A program made the position numbers and the translations under genes. From Methylovorus sp. MM2 (lineage in GTDB: Bacteria; Pseudomonadota; Gammaproteobacteria; Burkholderiales; Methylophilaceae), in contig NZ_LXUF01000011.1 of NCBI RefSeq assembly GCF_001648895.1, positions 186,001 to 250,000 of the forward strand: a stretch of DNA of 64,000 bases, read 5' to 3'. The notes beneath the pieces are model-generated. The model was not told where the DNA came from, did not search any database, and was given only the letters and a program-made list of their open reading frames with translations. The first letter of the stretch is position 1. Each line of letters opens with the position of its first letter. Positions 1 to 5,760 of this stretch are shown piece after piece.

Positions 1-393
1 GCCGAAGATGGATTCACAGGCGAGGGATGCGGCCATCATGATCTCTTGGTCCACTACCCCACCCTCCAGTATCTGGAAGGTATCCTCATGGACGGTGAAC
101 TGGACCCAGTCCACAAAGCAGTGTTCAGAATCATAATGACTACGGGGAATGACCTGCTTTATCTTTCCGTCGTCACACACCAGTTCAATCTTTCCCCCCG
201 TGTTACTAAGGGGGGCACAGCGACTGCGGTGCGTCCTCGCTCCGCTGCGGGCGCTCCTCGGCGCTGTGGTGTGGGCGTTGATGGCGTTGATATGATCGGG
301 GACCGAAGCATCTATTGAGTCGAAGTCTTCAGGGGTGAGTCTGGCTCGGGCGAGCACATGGGCGTCGGCGTGGAGGTAGGGGCGTTTTTTCAA
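1..393 (-). CDS. Phage replication initiation protein, N-terminal part (cut by window edge)
   Basis: Reading leftwards from a TTG codon, 131 codons are open to the window edge. The TTG overlaps the stop of the upstream xis-like gene by four bases (TTGA) and has an AGGAG ribosome site (402-406) eight bases upstream, which decides the start. Around residues 86-96 is the motif CFVDWVQFTVHEDTF, which resembles the N-terminal D-W-x-x-F-T signature of rolling-circle replication initiation factors of filamentous phages (RstA / Rep_trans family). These nick the double-stranded form to start replication. Residues about 45-62 form an odd Arg/Ala-rich stretch coded by a very GC-rich patch. The catalytic tyrosine part lies outside the window, so the family call is an inference. 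Confidence 0.6.
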   Translation of the reverse strand, partial: MKKRPYLHADAHVLARARLTPEDFDSIDASVPDHINAINAHTTAPRSARSGARTHRSRCAPLSNTGGKIELVCDDGKIKQVIPRSHYDSEHCFVDWVQFTVHEDTFQILEGGVVDQEIMMAASLACESIFG

Positions 394-596
394 AGAAAGA
401 ACTCCTGCTCAAGGGCTAGCTTGTTGAGGAGTGCGAGGTTGATGAGGCGATGTTTGCCGATGAGTAATGTCGGCAGATATCCCCTGTTCATCCAGCCTTC
501 GATGATGCCTTCACTCATCCCTATCATCTCTGCGAACTTCTGGCGCGAGATGACGGGTAATGACGGCATTTGACTTAAATCAATATGAGTGTCCAT
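390..596 (-). CDS. Small Xis/Cox-like DNA-binding protein
   Basis: A 68-residue protein with a predicted winged-helix core: residues 17-56 (RQKFAEMIGMSEGIIEGWMN, then RGYLPTLLIGKHRLINL) look like the recognition helix and wing of phage Cox/Apl/Xis and MerR-like excisionases. Known members act as recombination directionality factors and as transcriptional switches. The gene is divergent from the repressor at 710 and translationally coupled to the rep-like gene, as xisF and rep are in Pf-type phages. Inference: it promotes excision and turns on replication. AGGG lies a few bases before the ATG. A start at Met-10 cannot be excluded. Confidence 0.62.
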   Translation of the reverse strand: MDTHIDLSQMPSLPVISRQKFAEMIGMSEGIIEGWMNRGYLPTLLIGKHRLINLALLNKLALEQEFFL

Positions 597-709
597 AATC
601 CCTTTTATATGCGCCTCTGTGCCTCAAAGTAAGTCAATGTAAGTGTTCTTATAAAACTATACTTTTATACAAACACACTGAATGGAACTGTACTCGAATA
701 AAAACACAC
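597..709. promoter_or_regulatory. Divergent lysogeny-type control region
   Basis: This AT-rich 113-base gap separates the xis/rep operon (leftward) from the repressor gene (rightward), so both promoters and the repressor operators should lie here. Visible are two GTAAGT direct repeats about 11 bases apart (around 629-645), a TATACT -10-like hexamer (658-663) and a TATAAAA-like stretch just before the xis start. The individual promoter assignments are uncertain. Confidence 0.45.
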
Positions 710-985
710 ATGTCAATATCTCAAGGAAAAAAAATCAGACTTATTCGCGAAAGTGCCGGTATGGGACGGCAGGCATTTAGCGATACAACAGGAATCCCTA
801 AAGACAGTTTGATTGGTTACGAAATGGAACGAATCAAGCCAGGCGGAGAAGTGTTATCTGCAATTGCAGGAAAATGGCCAGAATACGCAGCCTATCTGCT
901 AACAGATGAAACCGACGTTAAGCAGCGCAATCCAGAAGTGGAATCAGTAGCGCGAGAATTGGAAAATCAGAAAAAGGCGAGTTGA
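710..985 (+). CDS. Cro/CI-family (XRE) phage repressor
   Basis: A 91-residue protein with a helix-turn-helix at about residues 5-60 (KIRLIRESAGMGRQAFSDTT, then GIPKDSLIGYE), the pattern of XRE-family repressors. A short C-terminal part follows that would suit dimerisation. There is no RecA-cleavage peptidase domain, so induction would not be LexA-like. By position it is the counterpart of RstR/Pf4r/P2 C: transcribed towards the integrase and away from xis and rep. No strong ribosome site is visible before the ATG, which allows a leaderless or weakly translated message. The exact target is an inference. Confidence 0.72.
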   Translation: MSISQGKKIRLIRESAGMGRQAFSDTTGIPKDSLIGYEMERIKPGGEVLSAIAGKWPEYAAYLLTDETDVKQRNPEVESVARELENQKKAS

Positions 986-1126
986 TCGCTCGAAGCGTTT
1001 TAAAGCGGTGGTTTAAATAAGGGGAGTTATTGTTATGTACGAGAACTCAAGAAATAGTTTGTATAGAATGCAAATGCAGAACTGATGCGCGTGGCTACTT
1101 TGACCTTTTACGACATATTGGAATTA

Positions 1127-1145
1127 GCAACTAATAATTAGTTGC
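1127..1145. promoter_or_regulatory. Perfect palindrome, candidate hicAB operator
   Basis: GCAACTAATAATTAGTTGC is a perfect 19-base palindrome 28 bases before hicA, and the half-site AACTAATAAT recurs at 1161-1170 directly before the start codon. HicB-type antitoxins with a ribbon-helix-helix domain typically bind such palindromes to autoregulate. TATAAA at 1151-1156 or TAATAAT at 1164-1170 may be the -10 element. Inference from position and symmetry. Confidence 0.55.
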
Positions 1146-1173
1146 AATTATATAAACTTTAACTAATAATCCG

Positions 1174-1428
1174 ATGTCCAAAACTAAAACCCATCTAGAC
1201 CGATTAATATTAATCCCAACTGATTACAGGTGGGATGAAATGGTTGGCCTTTTGAAACTCTTAGGCTATGAGTCAAAAGCAGGTGGAAAAACAGGTGGTT
1301 CACGCAGAAAATTTATTAATGCTGATGGACACATAATCAGCTTGCACGAACCACATCCAAATAAAATCGTTAAGTGTTATGTTTTGCGACAAATAGTAAT
1401 AACGTTCAAGGAAAGAGGAATATTGTAA
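1174..1428 (+). CDS. hicA: HicA family toxin (mRNA interferase)
   Basis: An 84-residue protein. After an N-terminal helix (residues 18-32, YRWDEMVGLLKLLGY) it carries the HicA core GGKTGGSRRKFINADGH followed by HEPHP and a C-terminal helix ending KERGIL. HicA toxins are small double-stranded-RNA-binding-fold ribonucleases that cut mRNA when free of HicB. The His that many HicA proteins carry in the GSxH segment is replaced here by SRRKF, so the active residue may differ (a conserved His sits in HEPHP). The stop overlaps the hicB start by one base (TAATG). There is no ribosome site before its ATG. Confidence 0.84.
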   Translation: MSKTKTHLDRLILIPTDYRWDEMVGLLKLLGYESKAGGKTGGSRRKFINADGHIISLHEPHPNKIVKCYVLRQIVITFKERGIL

Positions 1429-1916
1429 TGACACCAACCGTGATGACTTATCTAGGCTATCAAGGTACCGTCGAAGTTAGTCTGGAGGATAATTCCATAC
1501 ATGGAAAAATCCTTCACATAAACGATCTCATTACTTATGAGGCCGAAACACCCGCTCAAGTTGAAGCTGAGTTCAAGGCTGCTGTGGATGATTATCTTGA
1601 ATTTTGTGCGGCTGAAGGAAGAGCAGCTGACAAGCCATATAAAGGCTCATTTAATATTCGAATTGGTGAAGATCTTCATAAGGAAGCTACTTTACTTGCA
1701 ACCCAACTTGGCTGCGCACTTAATGATTTTGTTAAGGAAGCTATAAGGGATCGTGTTTGCCGTGGCGCAGGTAATGTGGCGCAAACTATAGTGCAGCATC
1801 AGCATGTGCAACATGTTAACCATTATTCTGTGCAAGCTGGATTCTCTGAATCTTATAGTGAGGAGGGGCAACAGTGGAATCAAAAAGCAGAAGCCGCAAA
1901 AGCAACCCTTCAATAA
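1428..1916 (+). CDS. hicB: HicB family antitoxin with C-terminal extension
   Basis: The ATG at 1428 is chosen because it overlaps the hicA stop and has GAAAGAGGAA just upstream; the longer frame from 1374 lies inside hicA. The protein has 162 residues. Residues 5-70 are the HicB partial RNase-H-like domain (YLGYQGTVEVSLED, then the DDYLEFC helix). Residues 74-107 (KGSFNIRIGEDLHKEATLLA onwards) form a ribbon-helix-helix DNA-binding domain. A further 50 or so residues, rich in His, Gln and Ser (around QHQHVQHVNHYSV), follow. In chaperone-controlled toxin-antitoxin systems such an extension (ChAD) makes the antitoxin depend on a SecB-like chaperone, and such a chaperone gene follows immediately. 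Confidence 0.85.
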   Translation: MTPTVMTYLGYQGTVEVSLEDNSIHGKILHINDLITYEAETPAQVEAEFKAAVDDYLEFCAAEGRAADKPYKGSFNIRIGEDLHKEATLLATQLGCALNDFVKEAIRDRVCRGAGNVAQTIVQHQHVQHVNHYSVQAGFSESYSEEGQQWNQKAEAAKATLQ

Positions 1917-2422
1917 CTCCACTGCGTCTTGTTCTTCAAGATGTAGCTATTATTAAATTTAAAGCGGAGCGCTACGTATCAAACGATGAAGCACCTAAGG
2001 GTACGCTCCAAAGTTTAATTGGTATGAATATTGCACCTGTTACTCAAACTAGCTCTAAGGGTGTAAATAGGTTTGGGATTAATGGTGAACTAAACGTCGT
2101 TGTTAAAGCAAAAAATATGAGTCCAAAGAAAGAGGGGATTGAGCATCTTCCCTTTGCTTTTATGATTGATATTACTATTGCAGGTATTTTTTACATCCCT
2201 AGCCTTAAAAAAGAAATTCTTCCAGATCAAATGGATGATTATGTTGCTACTGCTGCATTAGACTCACTATTCCCTGTAGCTGTAACCCATGTGAATCACT
2301 TTATTACATCTATGGGCTATAAGAATGCGAGGATGTCACTTAGTGGAATTGGACCACCAAAAGAAATTCTAGAGGAAGATTTCAAAGCCAAGAAATCGAA
2401 AACTGCTACTGGCTTAGGTTGA
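1874..2422 (+). CDS. SecB-like chaperone of a toxin-antitoxin-chaperone module
   Basis: A 182-residue protein starting at a GTG inside the end of hicB, with an excellent AGGAGGGG ribosome site at 1861-1868. Its overlap of 43 bases with hicB implies coupled translation. The layout follows SecB: N-terminal beta strands (LRLVLQDVAIIKFKAER), a middle acidic/hydrophobic sheet (FAFMIDITIAGIFYI), then a helix pair containing SLFPVAVTHVNHFITSMGY, which lines up with the LFPYAR...ITSM region of E. coli SecB, and a GIGPP segment where SecB has its LAPV/DALF part. Known: SecB-like proteins encoded after HigBA, HicAB or MqsRA protect the antitoxin from aggregation and proteolysis. The family call is from pattern recognition, not a search. 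Confidence 0.75.
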   Translation: MESKSRSRKSNPSITPLRLVLQDVAIIKFKAERYVSNDEAPKGTLQSLIGMNIAPVTQTSSKGVNRFGINGELNVVVKAKNMSPKKEGIEHLPFAFMIDITIAGIFYIPSLKKEILPDQMDDYVATAALDSLFPVAVTHVNHFITSMGYKNARMSLSGIGPPKEILEEDFKAKKSKTATGLG

Positions 2423-2429
2423 GGTCCGA

Positions 2430-2449
2430 GCCCTTTTCTGGGCATTTTT
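2430..2449 (+). terminator. Weak intrinsic terminator after the TAC operon
   Basis: GCCC TTTTCT GGGC followed by ATTTTT, seven bases after the chaperone stop codon. The stem is only four G-C pairs, so efficiency is doubtful. Confidence 0.4.
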
Positions 2450-2639
2450 GTGACATTTCCAAAAACCACCCTTCATACAAAGTGATTTAAGCCATTATTT
2501 TAAGTCCGCCTATATAGCCGCGATGATTTTCCTTATGAAAACTTAGGGATTAATGAGCGCTATGGGTCGACAACGGCCATTTATATTAAGAACAAAGCAT
2601 AAGTGGTTCAAGAAAAAGAAAGTGAATTAACTGTCAGAG

Positions 2640-2679
2640 TGTAGTCCTTTGGGACGGAATAAAGAGCAATAGGACTACA
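2640..2679. repeat. 9-base inverted repeat with 22-base loop
   Basis: TGTAGTCCT (2640-2648) is the exact reverse complement of AGGACTACA (2671-2679). It has no U-tract, so it is not an obvious terminator. It may be an operator, or a structured single-strand element such as the intergenic hairpins of filamentous phages. Function unknown. Confidence 0.5.
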
Positions 2680-2731
2680 TACAGGCTTTTCTTACAGGAC
2701 TATGCTGGGGTCTCAATAGGAGAACCAATAT

Positions 2732-2923
2732 ATGACTACCTTAGAAAGCGATATCATCCAGTACTTGACCGACTATCAGCAGATCACTGCTTTTAAAGCT
2801 CATACATATGAGATGCAAGGTCGATTAACAAGATGCGAGAGCGCGAAGCATCAAGCCGAGTCCATAGCACATACACTCGTGGATTTTGAAACTCTTTGCG
2901 AGGTGAACAACCTTACGCATTAA
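2732..2923 (+). CDS. Small hypothetical phage protein
   Basis: A 63-residue acidic-to-neutral protein with no recognised family. It is probably real: it has an AGGAGA ribosome site (2718-2723) eight bases before the ATG and a strong terminator right after its stop. Residues 8-50 look helical throughout, with no membrane segment and a single Cys early in the second half. It sits alone between the TAC operon and the integrase, so it may be a phage regulator or a host-interaction protein. No function is assigned. Confidence 0.6.
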   Translation: MTTLESDIIQYLTDYQQITAFKAHTYEMQGRLTRCESAKHQAESIAHTLVDFETLCEVNNLTH

Positions 2924-2945
2924 GCTTTAGCTATCGACTATGATC

Positions 2946-2975
2946 AAAGGGCCTTTATGGGCCCTTTTGTTTTTA
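2946..2975 (+). terminator. Intrinsic terminator before the integrase
   Basis: AAAGGGCC (2946-2953) pairs with GGCCCTTT (2960-2967) around the loop TTTATG, followed by TGTTTTTA. It ends the message of the small gene at 2732. It also argues against any integrase start inside 2957-2970. Confidence 0.8.
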
Positions 2976-3022
2976 TAGCGACTGGTTTTAAAATCGACGG
3001 GTCACATCATTTTAAAAACAAT

Positions 3023-4024
3023 ATGGCTATCAACAAGGGAAACAAGGGCTGGGTCGTAGATATCCAACCGGCAGGTAGGTATACCAAGCGATACCGTAAA
3101 TCATTTGCTACGAAAGCGGAGGCGATGGCTTGGGAGGCTTGGTTAAAGACTCAGGTGAATACCTCACCTGAGTGGACTCCTGCTAAGCGTGATAGTCGGA
3201 AGTTATCTGATCTGGTGGAGATATGGTTCGAGAATCATGGCCGGAGTCTTAGATCAGGGATGGATACGCATGCGCGATTAGTCGCTTTGTGCCAGATGCT
3301 GGGAGATCCATTCGCTGATAAGTTCGAGACGAAGGCATTTACTGAGTACCGCAATGCGAGAGTGGCAGCAGGTGTATCTACTGCGACGATGAATCGTGAG
3401 CATGCTTATCTTAGAAGTGTGTTCAATGAGCTTAAGCGATTGGGCCAGTGGAAGGGTGAGAATCCTTTATCGCATGTGCGGCAGTTCAAAGAACGAGATA
3501 TCGAGTTGAGTTATCTCTCTAAGGATGAGATCAGGATATTGTTATCTGCTTTGGAAGCATCAAAGAACATCGATGCTTTGTTGATAGCCAGGGTATGTCT
3601 ATCAACAGGTGCACGATGGAGTGAAGCTGAGAGTCTTAGACCTTCTCAAGTGCGGGATGGCCAGATTCATTTTACGAATACGAAATCAGGTAAGAATCGT
3701 TCTGTGCCTATCGACCCGATATTGTTCGATGCGTTAAGTGATCAGATAAAAACCAGTAAGTTGTTTGGCCGATTGTTCCGGCCAGCGTATATGGCTTTTA
3801 GTGGTGCGTTGGATAGAGCTGGCATCGAGCTGCCTAAGGGGCAGATGACGCATGTATTGCGTCATACCTTTGCGAGTCACTTCATGATGAATGGCGGGAA
3901 CATCCTTGCACTGCAAAGATTGCTCGGTCATAGCAATCTGACTATGACGATGCGTTATGCGCATCTGGCGCCTGATCATCTTCAGGAGGCAAGACGTCTT
4001 AATCCCCTTAGCAATCTGAATTGA
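3023..4024 (+). CDS. int: Tyrosine recombinase / phage integrase
   Basis: A 333-residue site-specific recombinase. The N-terminal arm-binding part (GNKGWVVDIQPAGRYTKRYR) and SAM-like core-binding domain (residues 60-150) precede a catalytic domain with all expected residues: Arg in TGARWSEAESL, Lys in TNTKSGKNRSVPI, the HVLRHTFASHF box, His in LLGHSNL and the nucleophile Tyr in MRYAHL. It should integrate and excise the element at the adjacent tRNA-Lys gene, whose 3' end it faces. The start at Met 3023 is preferred because an upstream in-frame ATG at 2957 lies in the terminator hairpin. No clear ribosome site is seen, so expression may be low. Confidence 0.92.
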   Translation: MAINKGNKGWVVDIQPAGRYTKRYRKSFATKAEAMAWEAWLKTQVNTSPEWTPAKRDSRKLSDLVEIWFENHGRSLRSGMDTHARLVALCQMLGDPFADKFETKAFTEYRNARVAAGVSTATMNREHAYLRSVFNELKRLGQWKGENPLSHVRQFKERDIELSYLSKDEIRILLSALEASKNIDALLIARVCLSTGARWSEAESLRPSQVRDGQIHFTNTKSGKNRSVPIDPILFDALSDQIKTSKLFGRLFRPAYMAFSGALDRAGIELPKGQMTHVLRHTFASHFMMNGGNILALQRLLGHSNLTMTMRYAHLAPDHLQEARRLNPLSNLN

Positions 4025-4035
4025 TTTTTTACGGC

Positions 4036-4053
4036 GTTGACACTTTGTTGACA
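4036..4053. repeat. Two GTTGACA direct repeats, possible integrase arm-type sites
   Basis: GTTGACA occurs at 4036-4042 and again at 4047-4053, exactly 11 bases (one helical turn) apart, between the integrase stop and the tRNA target. Arm-type binding sites of tyrosine integrases are often such direct repeats near the attachment core. Coincidence is possible with so short a motif. Confidence 0.35.
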
Positions 4054-4064
4054 GTTTGAATGAA

Positions 4065-4100
4065 CAAGGGGCTACAATTTCTCGTAACCCCTTGATTTTA
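4065..4100. terminator. Hairpin between integrase and tRNA-Lys, likely bidirectional terminator
   Basis: CAAGGGG (4065-4071) pairs with CCCCTTG (4088-4094), with extra TAC/GTA pairing in the loop, followed by ATTTTA rightwards. It lies 7 bases beyond the tRNA 3' end, so it could end both the tRNA transcript (leftward) and the integrase transcript. Confidence 0.5.
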
Positions 4101-4140
4101 TGGTGGGCTGTGCGGGGATCGAACCCACGACAAACGGATT
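4101..4140. other. Inferred attachment site (att) at the 3' half of tRNA-Lys
   Basis: Inferred from the integrase lying next to and facing the tRNA 3' end, the usual target of tRNA-specific tyrosine recombinases. The matching direct repeat at the other end of the element was not found within 1-4000 and should lie left of the window. The exact core cannot be defined here. Confidence 0.5.
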
Positions 4141-4176
4141 AAAAGTCCGCTGCTCTACCAGCTGAGCTAACAGCCC
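4101..4176 (-). tRNA. tRNA-Lys (anticodon UUU)
   Basis: A complete 76-base tRNA with encoded CCA. The acceptor stem GGGCTGT/ACAGCCC, D-arm GCTCAGCTGGTAGAGC, anticodon loop CTTTTAA (anticodon TTT) and T-arm with GTTCGATCC are all present. It reads AAA/AAG lysine codons. Its 3' end faces the integrase, so it is the apparent integration target; the phage must restore the 3' end on integration. Confidence 0.97.
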
Positions 4177-4210
4177 GTGATGTATTTAGTTGTACATCGG
4201 AAAGCGCGCA

Positions 4211-4239
4211 ATTATCCCGAAAAGGCACCTCTGCGTCAA
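4211..4239 (-). promoter_or_regulatory. Promoter of tRNA-Lys
   Basis: Reading leftward, TTGACG (-35) and GATAAT (-10) are separated by 17 bases, followed by a GC-rich discriminator (TGCGCGC). This is a near-consensus sigma70 promoter with the kind of discriminator seen at stringently controlled stable-RNA genes. Confidence 0.8.
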
Positions 4240-4285
4240 CCTAAAATGTCGACTGGGAAGATAAATAATCAGAAATGGTGCGGGT

Positions 4286-5638
4286 TTAGCGCAGGCCGGG
4301 GAATCTGCCTTGCATGGCGCGCATCATTTTGCTCATGCCGCCTTTTGAAAACATCTTCATCATCTTTTGCACTTCTTCGAACTGGTTAAGCAAGCGGTTG
4401 ACTTCCTGTACCTGCACGCCTGCACCAATAGCGATACGGCGTTTGCGGGTGGCCTTGATGAGGTCTGGTTTACGGCGCTCTAATGGCGTCATGGAGTTGA
4501 TGATACCTTCCATACGACGTACGGCTTTATCGCCTGCCTCACCGCTCATCTGGCCTGCCATACCTGCCATTTGCGCAGGCATTTTGTCCATTAATGCGCC
4601 CACGCCACCCATGTTACGCATCTGCTGTATCTGGGCTTTAAAATCTTCAAGATCAAAGCTCTTACCGGATTTGATTTTGTCGGCAAGTTTTTTGGCTTCA
4701 TCGATATCGACACTTTTCTGTGCTTGCTCGATCAGGGATAACACATCACCCATGCCCAGCACACGAGAGGCCATGCGTTCAGGGTGAAATGGCTCGAGAC
4801 CATCCACCTTTTCGCTTACGCCGATGAACTTGATCGGTTTGCCAGTGATATGGCGCACAGACAATGCTGCACCACCACGTGAGTCACCATCCAGCTTGGT
4901 TAATACGATGCCTGTCAGTGGCAAGGTCTCGCCGAAAGCGCGCGCCGTATTGATGGCATCCTGCCCTTGCATGGCATCTACTACAAAAAGTGTCTCAATC
5001 GGATTGAGCAGATCATGCAGATGCTTGATCTCAGCCATCATGGCCTCATCGATGCCAAGTCGGCCAGCAGTATCGAATATCATCACATCATAGAAATGAC
5101 GTTTCGCATGATCGAGTGCATTGCGGGCGATGTCTTCTGGCTTTTGTGATGCATTGGAGTCGAAACAGTCGACCTCAAGGCTTTTCGCCAAGGTCTTAAG
5201 CTGCTCGATAGCCGCTGGACGATAGATATCAGCGCTCACCAGCAACACTTTTTTCTTTTGTGTCTTAAGTAGCCGCGCAAGCTTGGCGGATGTCGTTGTC
5301 TTACCAGAACCCTGAAGACCAGCCATCAGGATGATGGCTGGCGGATTAGTCGTCAGATTAATGCCAGCATTCTCGGTGCCCATCAACTTGGTCAGCTCTT
5401 CGTGCACAACCTGAATCACGGCTTGGCCCGGCGTCAGGCTCTGCAAGACTTCACGCCCTTGTGCACGCTCCTTTACCTGTGCGATGAAACCCTTGACCAC
5501 CGGTAAGGCTACGTCAGCCTCAAGTAAAGCCATGCGCACTTCGCGCATCGCATCTGCGATATTATCTTCAGTAAGTCGCGCCTGACCGCGCAGGTTTTTA
5601 ATAACCCCTTGAAGTCTTCCGCTTAAATTCTCTAACAT
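4286..5638 (-). CDS. ffh: Signal recognition particle protein Ffh (SRP54)
   Basis: A 450-residue GTPase that binds 4.5S RNA and signal sequences of nascent membrane proteins and docks with FtsY. The helical N domain starts LENLSGRLQGVIKNLRG. The G domain has the P-loop GLQGSGKTTTSAKLA (about residue 107), DTAGR and TKLDGDSRGG. The C-terminal M domain is Met-rich (MMKMFSKGGMSKMM) and ends GRFPGLR. The ATG at 5638 is chosen because GGAG sits five bases upstream; GTG and ATG codons just before it are too close to the ribosome site. Length is normal. It is divergent from the YpjD-like gene, a common betaproteobacterial neighbourhood. Confidence 0.97.
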   Translation of the reverse strand: MLENLSGRLQGVIKNLRGQARLTEDNIADAMREVRMALLEADVALPVVKGFIAQVKERAQGREVLQSLTPGQAVIQVVHEELTKLMGTENAGINLTTNPPAIILMAGLQGSGKTTTSAKLARLLKTQKKKVLLVSADIYRPAAIEQLKTLAKSLEVDCFDSNASQKPEDIARNALDHAKRHFYDVMIFDTAGRLGIDEAMMAEIKHLHDLLNPIETLFVVDAMQGQDAINTARAFGETLPLTGIVLTKLDGDSRGGAALSVRHITGKPIKFIGVSEKVDGLEPFHPERMASRVLGMGDVLSLIEQAQKSVDIDEAKKLADKIKSGKSFDLEDFKAQIQQMRNMGGVGALMDKMPAQMAGMAGQMSGEAGDKAVRRMEGIINSMTPLERRKPDLIKATRKRRIAIGAGVQVQEVNRLLNQFEEVQKMMKMFSKGGMSKMMRAMQGRFPGLR

Positions 5639-5760
5639 CATCACTCCGAACTAACCGCATTGATATAACGTTGCAGAACGATATTGCAATATGAATATCG
5701 CCTACTGGCTGCATGTTATAGTATTGGAAACCTTAATTTTAACCCAAGTCACCGATCCGT

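Larger units (their letters stand above)
2423..2731. other. Intergenic stretch between TAC operon and small phage gene
   Basis: 309 bases without a convincing gene. It holds a weak terminator-like hairpin directly after the chaperone gene, a 9-base inverted repeat (2640-2648 with 2671-2679) and, at its end, the ribosome site of the next small gene. Base composition is AT-rich. Confidence 0.6.
1..4100. mobile_element. Right-hand part of an integrated prophage-like element, probably filamentous (inovirus/Pf-like)
   Basis: Seen: a tyrosine recombinase gene lies about 75 bases from the 3' end of a tRNA-Lys gene. Further left are a Cro/CI-type repressor facing right, a divergent small Xis-like gene, and a gene resembling phage replication-initiation factors that leaves the window at position 1. 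Base composition is mosaic: the rep part is GC-rich, while the 1100-2450 stretch is AT-rich compared with the core genes after 4200. Known: Pf-type filamentous prophages have a repressor divergent from xis and rep, and a tRNA-targeted integrase. A P2-like prophage has a similar int-repressor-cox order and is the main alternative. The far attachment site must lie left of the window. Confidence 0.72.

Noticed and set aside
1035-1085. 16-codon frame with a GGGGAG ribosome site between repressor and hicA
   Set aside because: Too short to support without conservation or expression data; could be chance.
2957-3022. Longer integrase reading frame starting at 2957
   Set aside because: The start lies inside a strong terminator hairpin and the added residues do not resemble integrase N-termini.
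1-4000. Second copy of the tRNA-Lys 3' end marking the other attachment site
   Set aside because: Not found by eye; it should lie outside the window.
1-4100. P2-like prophage interpretation
   Set aside because: int-repressor-cox order fits, but the gene after xis looks like a filamentous-phage initiation factor; kept as the alternative since the left part is missing.
5681-5692. 12-base palindrome ATATTGCAATAT between ffh and the YpjD-like gene
   Set aside because: AT-rich and short; no second site or known regulator to support it.
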